64,000 nt of DNA from Candidatus Mycobacterium methanotrophicum (GCF_023515995.1 NZ_CP097321.1:124001-188000), one strand, 5' to 3'; positions 17,359-26,569 are shown, counted from the first letter of the stretch. Notes: generated by a model from the letters alone, not told the origin. A program made the numbers and translations.

Positions 17359-17480
17359 CCTCCACCGCTTGAAAGCGGTGGATTCCCTTGGCCGTTAGGC
17401 GGCGTTGGGTGGTTTGCGGTTCATCGCAGATGCCGCCGGCCCAGGGGCCGGACCCGTGAGGGGGTCGGTCTTACTCTTGC
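17336..17480 (-). ncRNA. Predicted omega RNA (TnpB guide RNA) at the IS200/IS605 right end
   Basis: Beyond the tnpB stop the minus strand has a perfect hairpin CCACCGCTT-TC-AAGCGGTGG (17362-17381) followed by GAGGATGTCAA. This matches the right-end structure of IS200/IS605 elements, where TnpB-associated guide RNAs end. Cleavage after TCAA would place the guide at about 17351-17336 (ACGACACGGGAAGCCG), the flanking host DNA. The 5' boundary inside tnpB is a guess. Confidence 0.4.
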
Positions 17481-18912
17481 TCCCCGCCTGGCTGACGGCT
17501 ACGCCGCCCGGTGAGAAACCGGATGTCCCAGCCAGTTGTTCGGTTCGCTCCGCTGCCCAGCGTGTGAGGGCTTCCTCACGCACGTTCACCGCGGCGTTGG
17601 TGTCAGCGTTGCCGGTCCAGGCACACACCTTGCAGGAGAAGACTGCTTGGCTTTCGCGGTTCTCCCGTGCTGTGTGCCCACACTTGTGGCACCGCTGACT
17701 GGTGTAGGCGGGCGGCACCTCAACGAAAGCCACCCCCGCCAGATCGGCTTTGTACTCGATGCACTTGGCGAGCCGGCCAAGCGCGGCGCGCGCCAGCACC
17801 CGGTTGAGGCCGCGTTTGGCCGCGGCCCCTTTGCCTTTACCCCGCCGGGTCATCCGATCCAGCGACAGCTTCTCGATCCCGATGAAATCATGCCCACGCA
17901 CCAGGCCGGTGCTGAGCTGGTGCGCGAATTCCTCACGCACCAGCGCCTGTTTAGCGGCCAGGCCCGCGGCGGCGGCCTTGTGCGCCTGGTAGCGTTTCGA
18001 CTCCCAAAACCGGCGCCCCTGCACCGCGGCGACCTGCTTAGACTTGGCCATCCGCCGCTGATGAAACTTCCGCCGCTTCTCGAGGGCGGCGGTGTCGGGT
18101 GCGTCGTAGAACCGGCCGCGGTCATCGGCGGCGGTGTGCACCACACCGCGGTCGATCCCGATCACCTCACCCGTGCGAGCCTTGCCGGTGACCGGTAGCG
18201 GCTCGTTGACGAGCACCAACTCGCGGCGTGTCCAGTTCACCCGCACTGACGTGTAGTCCCGGATTGGTTGCGACAGCCGCACATGCAGTGTGACTTTCCA
18301 GGCCGGCTTGTGCGGCTTGCCATCCGGTCCAACCCCGGGTGCGCGGTGCGGTTTCGGGTTGGCCCCGCTGATCGTCACCATGCCAGAGCGGCGGCCCGTC
18401 TTGGTGAAGACCGCGTTGCGGCCACCGTTGAACCAGCACACAAACCGCCGATCAGAGTCCTTGCGCCGGAAGCCGGGCATCGCCCCGGCCTTACGGCCGT
18501 TAGCGACGTTGGTTTTGCGGCGTTTGGCCGCCGAAAACCAGTCCGTCGCCTCGGTTTTCAGTGTCGCTTCCAACACATAACCGGGCATCGCCGCCAGGAA
18601 ACTGTGCCGGCTGCGGGCTTGCGCGTCGGTGATGTCGGTGACGGTGTTACCGATCGGCACCAGCACCGGCACGTCGGCCGGATCGCTCACCATCACCGGC
18701 TGCCCGTCGCGGTCCTCGCACGTTAGATACCGGCAGCGGGTCGAGCGGCGCTGGTTGAACCGGAACCGGAACCCATCACACAACCAGCCCACCACCCGAG
18801 CCGGATCCGCCGACCACACCGGCGCAACCGTGCCATCCGGCCCAGTCACATCGCCCAAGTACACGGGGCTGCCGTGCAGGCGGGCGCGGGTGATTTTCAC
18901 CTTCTGGCTCAT
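17395..18912 (-). CDS. tnpB: TnpB RNA-guided nuclease of the IS200/IS605 element
   Basis: 505 residues from ATG 18912 (MSQKVKITRARLHGSPVYLG). The RuvC-like site is complete: Asp in VIGIDRGVVHTAADD, Glu in FIGIEKLSLDRM and Asp in WTGNADTNAAVNV. A zinc ribbon with CHKCGH and CKVC lies between the second and third motifs. It is therefore likely an active RNA-guided DNA nuclease that helps retain the transposon. The open frame extends to 19419 but overlaps tnpA there; the overlap ATGA (18909-18912) supports the chosen start. Confidence 0.85.
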   Translation of the reverse strand: MSQKVKITRARLHGSPVYLGDVTGPDGTVAPVWSADPARVVGWLCDGFRFRFNQRRSTRCRYLTCEDRDGQPVMVSDPADVPVLVPIGNTVTDITDAQARSRHSFLAAMPGYVLEATLKTEATDWFSAAKRRKTNVANGRKAGAMPGFRRKDSDRRFVCWFNGGRNAVFTKTGRRSGMVTISGANPKPHRAPGVGPDGKPHKPAWKVTLHVRLSQPIRDYTSVRVNWTRRELVLVNEPLPVTGKARTGEVIGIDRGVVHTAADDRGRFYDAPDTAALEKRRKFHQRRMAKSKQVAAVQGRRFWESKRYQAHKAAAAGLAAKQALVREEFAHQLSTGLVRGHDFIGIEKLSLDRMTRRGKGKGAAAKRGLNRVLARAALGRLAKCIEYKADLAGVAFVEVPPAYTSQRCHKCGHTARENRESQAVFSCKVCAWTGNADTNAAVNVREEALTRWAAERTEQLAGTSGFSPGGVAVSQAGSKSKTDPLTGPAPGPAASAMNRKPPNAA

Positions 18913-19367
18913 GACGCCAACACCGCATCCCACTGATGCTCGATGTAGCGGCGCACCGTCGTCTCCGACACATACCCGACCGAGGCGGCGAAATACGCCG
19001 GCGACCACAACACCTTCGCGCGGCTTCGCAGATACGGAAATTCTTGGCGCAACACGCGCGCGGTGCGGCCCTTGAACGCGCGCACCACCGACGCTGGCGC
19101 GTCGGCCGGCCCGACCCGCACAAACAGGTGCACGTGATCGGGCATCACCTCTTTGGCGACGATCTGCCAGCCGTGCTCGGCGGCGATCTGCTCCAGCAAT
19201 TCGTCCAACCGGGCCGCTATGCGCCCGCCCAGAATCCGGCGTCGATACTTCGGGCACCACACCAAATGCAGCCCAAGCGAGCACACGCCTCCCGGCGTGC
19301 GACGAAACCGCTGACCTGACACACCGCGCAACGACACCGACAAAACTCGCCTCACCCCGCTGTTCAC
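18909..19367 (-). CDS. tnpA: IS200/IS605 TnpA, Y1 HUH transposase
   Basis: 152 residues. The HUH motif is visible in VMPDHVHLFVRVG, the catalytic tyrosine in TTVRRYIEHQW, and the family's N-terminal LHLVWCPKYRRRIL is intact. It cuts single-stranded DNA at the element ends. The first 30 residues are basic and may begin at a later start. It overlaps the tnpB start by 4 nt. Confidence 0.88.
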   Translation of the reverse strand: MNSGVRRVLSVSLRGVSGQRFRRTPGGVCSLGLHLVWCPKYRRRILGGRIAARLDELLEQIAAEHGWQIVAKEVMPDHVHLFVRVGPADAPASVVRAFKGRTARVLRQEFPYLRSRAKVLWSPAYFAASVGYVSETTVRRYIEHQWDAVLAS

Positions 19368-19490
19368 CTACGCCCCGATTCCCCCGGCCGCTAAAGCGAC
19401 CGGCCCCCTCGGGGCTCACCGGTGGTACTTCACCGAAAACACCGCTTTACGCGTTGACCGGTACTGCATAGATCTCACGATAAACCGTTC

Positions 19491-21230
19491 CTAAGCACTG
19501 AGCGAAACTGAGTTTTGCTCGGTGTTGCGGCCCGAACGGTGTTGGCCGCTGGCGGTGGGTGTTGTCTGGTGGACCGGCATGCCTCGTCGTCGTGGTGGGC
19601 GTGTCGGTGAGCCAGAACTACGGCACCGTCGTGTGGTGCTCGGTGGCTGATCGGGTCTGGCCGGTGGAGTGCCCGCACGCATCCGCTGTTGGGTGCGGGG
19701 TCCTGCCGGCCGCCGCCTGATCGGCTGGCCGAGTCCACGTCTGCCGATCGCAGCCGCCGCACCGTGATGCACGGTCACGACGTCTGGATCGGAAGTCTGC
19801 TGCTGCAAGGGTTTCCGCCAATGTTGGCGGCCCCACATGCTGGTGTAAGCCGGGTCGACGCCGATCACCGCAACACCGCGGCGGGCGGCCATGGCGGTGA
19901 GCCGGTCCCGGAAACGCCGAGTGGGGATGCCGGCAACGGTGCGACGAAGTCGTTTTCCCCGCCTGCCGCGGCCGAGTGTTTCGCGTCCGGAGGAGCGGGC
20001 GTCGGCGAAATCGAGGTTCTCGACCACGACCGCGCTGCATTGCTGCCGATCAGCGATATCAAGCACCGCGGTAATCGCCGCACGGACCCGCCCATCACGC
20101 CGTGACGCCCGCAGCCCGGCAGTCTCGACCGCGATGGTTGCTGGTTCACCGATCGGATTTCCTGAGGAGTCCAGGGCACAGGCGGCTAGGTGATCGGCGT
20201 TGAGATCCACCCCGAGCACCCGGTGATCGCGTAGCTCGTCGAGTGTGGGGGCTGGTTCGCGGATTGTGATCCAGGAGGCGTCCAGATACCAGCGGCTTTT
20301 CGCTGGGTCGAAGCTGATGTCGTAGCGCACCGCCCGCCGGCCGGCCGCCCGGGCTGCCCACTCGTTGCCACGGTGGTTGAATGTCACCGGGTCGGCAATG
20401 TGTAGGTGCGTGCCGAACCGGATCGCGAGGGCGGCAGGAACTTTGATCCGGAGATGACCTGACTCGTCGACGCGGATCGTTTCGTTACCGCCGGTCTTGC
20501 CGGATTCACCGTCGGCGGTCAGGAACATGCGGGCGGCATCCCAACGGTCCCGCCACTGCTGCTCGCTGTACTGCGCGGCGGCCAGGTTCTGCCGGGTGCG
20601 CCATAACCTGTTCCCGCCCACGGTGATCGACGGCCGGCCCGCGGCCAACGCGGCCTGCGCGGCGGCCAGACGCCCGAGTAGGGCCGCCAGGCGACGGGTC
20701 TTGGAGAATCGCTCGGCCGCCGAGCGATAACCGCGCACCGCTCGCCGTGACCGCCGCCGCGGCCCACCAGCAACATCCCGATCCAGGCCGCCGACCTCAC
20801 CCGGGCGCAGCGCACACCGGGATTCCAGCACGACGATCGCGGCCTGCAAATCGGTGACCTCGGCGTCCAGGGCGCGCATCCCGAGCTGGTACTGGTCTTC
20901 GACCGCGCGGGTGATCGCACCGGCCCACCGCGACGACGCCACCGCCGTCACCGCCTGCTTACGCTCGGCCCGCCAAACGCTGTGCTGCTTACGGTCCATG
21001 CGGCCCAGCGCGATCCGGTGCGTCAGCTCTCGCCGATATACCGAACCCAGGTACCGGCCAACCTCACCAAGAGCTGCAGCTTCCTCCTCGGTCAGATGCA
21101 GCCGGGTGCGCACGCGAACACCGCGGGGCCCGGCCGCCACCACTGGATCACCGATCCGCCGCAACGCACGTTTACTCACGGCCGTTATCTTTGCTCGCGG
21201 CACCGACAACCGCCTTCGGGCCGATATCAC
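19491..21230 (-). CDS. tnpB: IS607-type TnpB with incomplete RuvC site
   Basis: 579 residues. RuvC motif I is present (VLGVDLNADHLAACA) and motif II is present (AVVVENLDFADARSS). The region that should hold the third Asp reads VTVHHGAAAAIGRRGLG, with His in place of Asp, and no CxxC zinc ribbon is seen (TSMWGRQHWRKPL instead). The long helical insert and C-terminal arginine/proline-rich tail are as in other actinobacterial IS607 TnpB proteins. It may be catalytically weakened or use another residue. Its start lies inside tnpA. Confidence 0.75.
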   Translation of the reverse strand: MISARRRLSVPRAKITAVSKRALRRIGDPVVAAGPRGVRVRTRLHLTEEEAAALGEVGRYLGSVYRRELTHRIALGRMDRKQHSVWRAERKQAVTAVASSRWAGAITRAVEDQYQLGMRALDAEVTDLQAAIVVLESRCALRPGEVGGLDRDVAGGPRRRSRRAVRGYRSAAERFSKTRRLAALLGRLAAAQAALAAGRPSITVGGNRLWRTRQNLAAAQYSEQQWRDRWDAARMFLTADGESGKTGGNETIRVDESGHLRIKVPAALAIRFGTHLHIADPVTFNHRGNEWAARAAGRRAVRYDISFDPAKSRWYLDASWITIREPAPTLDELRDHRVLGVDLNADHLAACALDSSGNPIGEPATIAVETAGLRASRRDGRVRAAITAVLDIADRQQCSAVVVENLDFADARSSGRETLGRGRRGKRLRRTVAGIPTRRFRDRLTAMAARRGVAVIGVDPAYTSMWGRQHWRKPLQQQTSDPDVVTVHHGAAAAIGRRGLGQPIRRRPAGPRTQQRMRAGTPPARPDQPPSTTRRCRSSGSPTRPPRRRGMPVHQTTPTASGQHRSGRNTEQNSVSLSA

Positions 21231-21795
21231 GCTGCGCGCAGCCGACCGCCTTCAACGCACGGTTTCGAGCACTGCGGCGACCATAGAGTCGCGCACAGAA
21301 ACTTGTGAGCACCTCCACCATGTCGCGCACCAGATCGTCGTCGACCTCACCGTCGTCGAGCACTACCAGCCGGCGGCCGTGCGCGGAAAGTGCCGCCTCC
21401 ACCAGCTCGGTGTTCATCCGCCCCAACCGATCCCGGTGCTCGACCACCACTGCGGTCACCTTCGGGTCGGCCAACAGCCGCCGTACTTTGGCGCGTGATC
21501 CGTTCATCCCGGACCCGACCTCAGCCTCCACCCGCACCACCGCACCCCCCGCCCCGGCGGCCCAGCTGGTCAGCCGCGCCACCTGACGATCCAGGTCTGC
21601 CTTCTGATCATGAGACGAGACTCGTGCGTACAACCCGAACGCGGCAACCGTCGAACCTAAGGACACTTCCGGGGACACCAACACCGTCCGGGCATTGACC
21701 CGCACCGCCGGCACCGGCAGCGTTCCCTCCCGAAACCAGCGATACGCCGTCTGCGGATGAACACCCTGCCCACGCGCCCACTCGGTCAAGTTCAC
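21172..21795 (-). CDS. tnpA: IS607 TnpA, serine recombinase with MerR-like HTH
   Basis: 207 residues. An N-terminal MerR-like helix-turn-helix (LTEWARGQGVHPQTAYRWFR) precedes a resolvase domain with the catalytic Ser in GLYARVSSHDQKADLDRQ and conserved VVVEHRDRLGR. This is the standard IS607 arrangement, producing dsDNA recombination with little target specificity. No defect is visible. Confidence 0.88.
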   Translation of the reverse strand: MNLTEWARGQGVHPQTAYRWFREGTLPVPAVRVNARTVLVSPEVSLGSTVAAFGLYARVSSHDQKADLDRQVARLTSWAAGAGGAVVRVEAEVGSGMNGSRAKVRRLLADPKVTAVVVEHRDRLGRMNTELVEAALSAHGRRLVVLDDGEVDDDLVRDMVEVLTSFCARLYGRRSARNRALKAVGCAQRDIGPKAVVGAASKDNGRE

Positions 21796-21868
21796 GACGT
21801 CAGCATACTCACTAGAACGTCCGTACGCTCACTATCACTCAGTATTGACGGAACAGTTCGAACCCTGC

Positions 21869-22624
21869 CTACGACAACAACGGTCCGCTACGCGGACCCA
21901 ACAGACGGGATCGGCTATCCCCCGACTTCGAGGGCTTGCGCCGAAGAAAATTTCGGTCAGCGGCGTCGTTGATCGCTTGGCGCATGGTGGCGGGCCAGCT
22001 GACGGCTGCTGCGCGAGAGCCATTGCGGCCGCGCAAGATTCCGACGATGACGGGCGTGGAGCCGGTGGCGTCGGTGTAGGTGAAGACTGGGCCGCCGGAG
22101 TCGCCGTGGTCGCTGGTCATGGTGCCGGCCTTCATGGTGAACCAGCCGCGGTGGACCTCGTCGATTTCGCCGCACGACGACGGGGTTGCAGCGCCGTGAT
22201 GACAGACCACCATTCCGGGTGTGGGCACGACGCCGGGCTGTGTGATGAGGGGGTGGGCGAACGTGGGACCCATCTCGGTGGTGGCATCGACGTCTGCATT
22301 GAGGCTGATGGTTTCGTAGTCGACCACGGTGTCGTCTGGGCCGGTGGTGGCGTGGTTGGCCCGGTTGTTTCGCGACGACATCACGGTTCCGATGGTGTTG
22401 CCGTTCGCGTCGGTCACGGTGCTGGCTTCGTTGCAGTGGCCGGCGGAGTAGCCGATCTGGTGGATCGCGTCGATGAAGGCCAGCGTGCACTTGGCGTTGC
22501 CCTGGACGATCGTCATCCCTGGGTAGGCCATGACAGCGCTGTCGGTGATCGCGTCGGCCGGCGGGCTTGCGGCGAGGGTGAGCAGCGCCGTGGCTGCCGC
22601 AGTGGCGGCTAGCGTTCGGTTCAT
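21869..22624 (-). CDS. Secreted trypsin-like serine protease (S1 family)
   Basis: 251 residues with a Sec signal peptide (MNRTLAATAAATALLTLAAS, cleavage after PADA). The catalytic triad is visible: His in IGYSAGHCNEA, Asp in the DYETISLNADVD region, and Ser in HGDSGGPVF. Two cysteine pairs could form disulfides. The C-terminal 20 residues (RRKPSKSGDSRSRLL...) are basic and may have been altered by the nearby IS607 insertion. The ATG overlaps the preceding gene's stop (ATGA, 22621-22624), so it is co-expressed with the small RHH-like protein. It could help degrade surface proteins during DNA transfer; this is inference. Confidence 0.82.
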   Translation of the reverse strand: MNRTLAATAAATALLTLAASPPADAITDSAVMAYPGMTIVQGNAKCTLAFIDAIHQIGYSAGHCNEASTVTDANGNTIGTVMSSRNNRANHATTGPDDTVVDYETISLNADVDATTEMGPTFAHPLITQPGVVPTPGMVVCHHGAATPSSCGEIDEVHRGWFTMKAGTMTSDHGDSGGPVFTYTDATGSTPVIVGILRGRNGSRAAAVSWPATMRQAINDAADRNFLRRKPSKSGDSRSRLLGPRSGPLLS

Positions 22625-22803
22625 AGTGGAGGCTCTTCCCTCAGCTTGCTCTCTTCAGCGATGAATTCGTTGATTTTTTCAGTCAGGACCGATACTGCGG
22701 TTGCTTTCTGCTTCATGCGTACCGACCGATAGACAAGGGCGAGTTCGAACTCCCGCTTGAGGTCGGGGTCGACGCGGAAGCTGAGCTGGTTGTCCTTAGC
22801 CAT
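22621..22803 (-). CDS. Small ribbon-helix-helix-like protein
   Basis: 60 residues. NQLSFRVDPDLKREFELALV is the strand-helix start typical of CopG/Arc-type repressors, followed by a helical C-terminus. GAGATG lies upstream as a weak ribosome-binding site. It may autoregulate the operon with the protease gene that overlaps its stop, or help partition given the adjacent parA locus. Confidence 0.65.
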   Translation of the reverse strand: MAKDNQLSFRVDPDLKREFELALVYRSVRMKQKATAVSVLTEKINEFIAEESKLREEPPL

Positions 22804-23109
22804 AGGCGCATCTCGTTTCGGGGGCCGGGCGGCTACCCGCCGCCTCGGGTTTGCTTGCTTTCTTGCATGTCTACTCCCCCTTTTGCAGGTTTGCTAGAAG
22901 ACTAGCGTGGCCCACTTGCTTGCCATCCCGTTTCATCGGTTACTCGCACCCCTGCTTACCAGTTTACGTGTTTGCATTGCTGCACAGTTACTGTCTTACG
23001 CTGTTTCATTGTTGCTGTCAATCCGTTTGTCTAGCTTGCTAGCACGCTGGGTGTGCAAAAGTGCTTTTTGAGCTGTCGGTGGTTGTTGGTTACGCCGCCG
23101 GCGCGAGCT
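22804..23109. other. Thymine-rich non-coding region downstream of the partition genes
   Basis: 306 bp with unusually low GC for this window and repeated TTGC/CTTGC words on the plus strand (about 22850-23045). No convincing ORF. Its composition resembles 24610-25400 on the other side of parA, suggesting a centromere-like or replication region around the par genes. Confidence 0.45.
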
Positions 23110-23670
23110 TTAACCTTCCAGATACAGGCGTAGTGCCTGCTCAACGAGGGCGCTGCGTGATGGAGCTGACCAACGGCCGACCAAGTCGTCGAGGACTTTT
23201 GCGTCGGTTGGGTTCAGTCCGGTTAGCGGGACCCGCGCCGGGGGCTCCGCGTGTCGGCGGCGGCGTGCTGGTGCGGCCGGGCGGCGACTGAACAGACCCC
23301 CTCCCCCGCCTGCGGCGTCTTGGGTTGTCCAGTACGTTGAGAGGGCGTCTTGGTGGGCTTCGATCGCGTCAAGGACGACTTGGGCGTACGTGCGGGCAGT
23401 GATCGGGTCGCGACTCTTCTCCTTCGTCGTCAGACGCCGCAAATGCCGGTAAATATTCGGTGCGACCTCCGCTGTTGGGACGCTGACAGCCACACGGCGT
23501 CTCCGTGGCGGGGCGGGGCTGGTGACCGCGGCGCTACGCTGAGCCTCGCCAACATCGGTCGACGCGATGGACTCCTGCTCGGCCGGTTCGTCGTCGGGAC
23601 GTGGAATCGGCGGTGGCATGATCTCATCGATGTCATCTAAACCGTCAACGAAGACCCCTTTTTTAGCCAT
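23110..23670 (-). CDS. ParA partner protein, likely ParB-like centromere-binding
   Basis: 186 residues. A proline-rich N-terminus containing MAKKGVFVDGLDDIDEIMPP is followed by a basic segment (PPRRRRVAVSVPTAEVAPNI) and a C-terminal helix pair (LDDLVGRWSAPSRSALVEQA) resembling a ribbon-helix-helix dimerisation/DNA-binding domain. It lies 18 bp after parA on the same strand, the standard place for the second partition gene. It has no classic ParB CTPase motifs, so it is more like the small RHH partners of ParA. Confidence 0.65.
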   Translation of the reverse strand: MAKKGVFVDGLDDIDEIMPPPIPRPDDEPAEQESIASTDVGEAQRSAAVTSPAPPRRRRVAVSVPTAEVAPNIYRHLRRLTTKEKSRDPITARTYAQVVLDAIEAHQDALSTYWTTQDAAGGGGGLFSRRPAAPARRRRHAEPPARVPLTGLNPTDAKVLDDLVGRWSAPSRSALVEQALRLYLEG

Positions 23671-23688
23671 CGGATGTCAATCCTTTCT

Positions 23689-24609
23689 TCAGACGGCGGT
23701 TTGCACAGATGCGGTGAAGACACGCTGCAGGATTTCGCGTGTCAGATTCCCGTAGTCGTTGGCGACGGGTACCGGATCCCGCGCGCGTAGCCGGGGCAGA
23801 TCGGCACTGCGGCCATCTCTGAGCGCTGCCAGTATCTCCGATTGGCCCTGGTCGGCCATGCTCGCAAGTTCTTGCATCGTCAGATGTCGTTCACGAGCTT
23901 CCAGCGCCGGCGAGGGAGCGTGACGGATCGCCGCGGTAAATGGCTCTGCGCCGGAGCCCTCGAGCAAATCGCGGATGCGTCCGGTAATCACCGCATTGCG
24001 GGCTGTCGCGCGTGGGTTGACCTCGAATAACGCCACTCCCAGTAGGGAGATCCGCGAGCCGCGACTCTTAGCGCGTAGGTAGCTAGCGGCGAGCTGTTCG
24101 ACACCCCTGAAAGATGCGGAGTCCTCTCGAGCCGGCACTACCAGGTGCGAGCACACCGCCAGCAGCGCCAATAGCAGCGTCACGTCACCGTGTCCGGAGT
24201 CGACCAGTACGATGTCGTACTCTTCACGCCGGCATAGATCATGTAGGGCGCGGCGGAAGTTGTCCGCGATGTCGATCCCAGCGTCAGCGGCGCGGTCGGC
24301 CGCGGTCGCGACCAGGCCTAACGTAGGCCCGCCCATGACAACGTCGAGATTTCGCCTGATGCCCTTGTAGGGCTTTAGGTCGGCCCCGAATTGCAGTACC
24401 GAGCCCAGGTTCTTGCCTCTGTCCCACTGGTCTATAGGGACACCGAGATCCTCCGTGGTCAAATTTCCCTGCTGGTCGACGTCGAAGACACACACTTTGC
24501 GGCCCTTGCGAGCGATAGCCGCAGCGACGTTGGCGACGATAGAGGACTTCCCGACTCCACCCTTCTGGTTTCCGACCAGAATCGTTGGCGGTCCTTCTGG
24601 CTCTGTCAT
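23689..24609 (-). CDS. parA: ParA-family partition ATPase
   Basis: 306 residues with the deviant Walker A motif GNQKGGVGKSSIVANVAAAI at residues 14-32, Walker A' in VCVFDVDQQGNLTTEDLG and the switch region DIVLVDSGHGDVTLLLALL. There is no N-terminal HTH, so autoregulation probably rests with the partner protein. It ensures inheritance of a low-copy plasmid or of the excised circle of an integrative element. Confidence 0.88.
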   Translation of the reverse strand: MTEPEGPPTILVGNQKGGVGKSSIVANVAAAIARKGRKVCVFDVDQQGNLTTEDLGVPIDQWDRGKNLGSVLQFGADLKPYKGIRRNLDVVMGGPTLGLVATAADRAADAGIDIADNFRRALHDLCRREEYDIVLVDSGHGDVTLLLALLAVCSHLVVPAREDSASFRGVEQLAASYLRAKSRGSRISLLGVALFEVNPRATARNAVITGRIRDLLEGSGAEPFTAAIRHAPSPALEARERHLTMQELASMADQGQSEILAALRDGRSADLPRLRARDPVPVANDYGNLTREILQRVFTASVQTAV

Positions 24610-25420
24610 GCATCACAATGTACAGCATCATGCGCATGGCACTGCCCCTATGGCATGGGTCTGTAATGCGTTTGTTGCGCGGTCGTTTCACTACGCATTT
24701 GCGTATGCATGCTTACTGTCGTTCTCATGGGCTCCTGCCGGTGTCTGGCACGTGACCTGTTTCAGCACCTGTGACCTGCCGTTTACTCGTGCGTTGCCGC
24801 GCCTGTGTTGCTGTGTACCATCACGTACTTGCCCGAGTAAATGTGCCCGCTCATGCCACCGCCCGTGCCGAATAACGTGCTGTTGGCCAATGTACACGTG
24901 CTCGACTCCGTACTTCTGCCGCCACGTGTCCTCGCGCGCTTACACGGTCCTTCTCTCCCACCTGTGCGCCCGCTGTGCCATCTCTTACCTTAGCAGCGTG
25001 ACATGTGGCGGTTTCCCGCTTGTGTAGCTACCAATAGCCATGTGCATGTTCATGCGCGTTGTCATGCGCTTGGTGATGTCCGTTTGCATATGGTGCTTCA
25101 GTGCGTACACCAGGCGCTTTATCCTGGCCCTGCTCACGTCTATGTGCACATTCCTGGCCCCGTTACAGCCCAGTACCGTCCGCATGTTTAGCCGCCGGCC
25201 TCTCTCCCCGCCCGTTGCCGCTAACATTCGCTGCTCCAGTCCACCGCACGTGTTGCCCCGCCTTAGCAGCCCATTCCGCGTTCGCTGCGCCAGCCCCGTA
25301 CCACGGCCTGTTGTACGTCGCATTGCCAGCTTCGTGGCCACGCCGCAAACCTCCAGATAGACGGCATAATCAGGGTCGTTCACGATGCACAACCCTACCC
25401 AAGTGCACGCTCACGTGCCG
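24610..25420. other. Non-coding, pyrimidine-skewed region upstream of parA
   Basis: About 800 bp whose plus strand is rich in C and T and in alternating purine-pyrimidine words (GCATGCGC, TACACGTG, CATGTGCATG). ORFs here have extreme, non-protein composition. It is the likely parA promoter region and a candidate centromere, origin or oriT. No long exact repeat was found by eye. Confidence 0.45.
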
Positions 25421-26569
25421 TGACGACGCGCCTGGTTCGGGAAGCGCGCGCCGCATACCTCCACGAGCGGTGTCGCGTTCTACGGCCAACCTGCAATCAA
25501 CCGAACAGGTGTCAACCAGAACGCCCTATCGGCATCAACCCGCAGCGGGGGAGACACGCGCTGCCCGGACCATCAGACGCGGAATACACCCAGAACACCA
25601 GCACCGCCGGGTCTGTCTCCCGGGCCCAACATCTAACCGGTTGCTACCCAACGGGCCAGACCGCAGCCCGGCCCAGCCAGCGCCTATTCGTCATGACGCA
25701 GCCCACATCCTCGGAGGAGACCAGTTCGATATCGCGCGACGCCTGGCGCATCTACGCCATGCCGTTCTGGACGCACATTTGTTATCTGCCGCGACGCGCA
25801 TCCGACGAAACTATCCGTGGGTAAATCCCACCTGTGGCATCAGCGACACGTCATGTTTGGTCTCGTCCGTGTCCAGGGGCTTCGCATGGGAACTGTTAGA
25901 GCTGCGCCGCAGTCACAGTTCACGTAACGCCGATCTAACAAGTCGCGATCCACAAGTGGCCCGAATAACTGCTCGCAATTCGCTGCGTGCTGATGGGCGG
26001 GTCGCTTGCACAGCGGGTGCCACCCGGCTGGTGGCGTGAGATGCTTGACGCCTCGCATCCTGGGTCGTGCGCGCACATCGGAACAGACGCATCGCGATAT
26101 CGATCTCTACTTCCGGTGACGGGAATGATCAGCTCGTGTGCGTCAGGGGAGCGGACGCGGGGGCGGGGTTCGGTCACCGGGCGTCGGCGGATGCCCGAGT
26201 GGTGTGTTGGGCTTGGCCGGCGATGGACGACTTGGGGGGTTGCGTAGCCGCCATCACGTGCTCGTGTGAACCCCAGTCCGGGGTCCGCCGCGGTAGCCGG
26301 CTGGATCGACATGAATTCCACCCGGTTTGTGCGTCGACCTGGGGTTTTACGCCCGTGTCATCTGCCGATGTCGGTGCGCCGAGCCGGAGGCGCCCCTGAC
26401 TGGCTCGGTGAGCGTCGAAACTGGCCCGCGGCTGCCGCTTGTCGACCGGGAGGCAGATCGGGGCGCTCCGTCGCGTTGAGCGGGTTTACGCAGGTCGCCT
26501 GTGCTGCGATGACCATCACTTGGGGCGTGAGCGCAGGTCGACTGGGCGTCCAGGTGATGTCCGGGCTCG
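25421..26569. other. Apparently gene-free DNA before the secretion cluster
   Basis: About 1150 bp. A 312-codon plus-strand frame crosses 25101-26039 but starts in the skewed region, lacks a ribosome-binding site and has poor composition; a 43-codon ORF at 25694 is also unconvincing. It may hold decayed genes or the transfer origin. I see nothing I can name. Confidence 0.4.

Larger units (their letters stand above)
17352..19440 (-). mobile_element. IS200/IS605-family element with tnpA (Y1) and tnpB
   Basis: It contains an HUH/Y1 transposase and a TnpB nuclease in the same orientation with a 4-nt overlap. The right end is a hairpin ending at TCAA (17352-17355). The left end lies somewhere in 19368-19480, a stretch with a hairpin (GGCCGGTCGC-loop-GCGGCC) and a second GTCAA, but the exact boundary could not be fixed. 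As expected for the family there are no terminal inverted repeats or target duplication. Confidence 0.75.
19460..21840 (-). mobile_element. IS607-family element (serine recombinase tnpA plus tnpB)
   Basis: Defined by a serine-recombinase TnpA and a TnpB that overlap by 59 bp in the usual IS607 order. It lies within about 120 bp of the neighbouring IS200/IS605 element. IS607 elements lack inverted repeats, so the ends given are approximate. AGTGA-type repeats upstream of tnpA (21800-21845) may be TnpA binding sites. Confidence 0.75.

Noticed and set aside
21840..21905. tRNA-like GTTCGAACC word and a GGTCCGC hairpin
   Set aside because: No acceptor or anticodon arms can be folded around it; part of the sequence is the 3' end of the protease gene.
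25101..26039. 312-codon plus-strand ORF in the region before the secretion cluster
   Set aside because: It begins in skewed non-coding sequence, has no ribosome-binding site, and most of it lacks protein-like composition; a decayed gene cannot be excluded.
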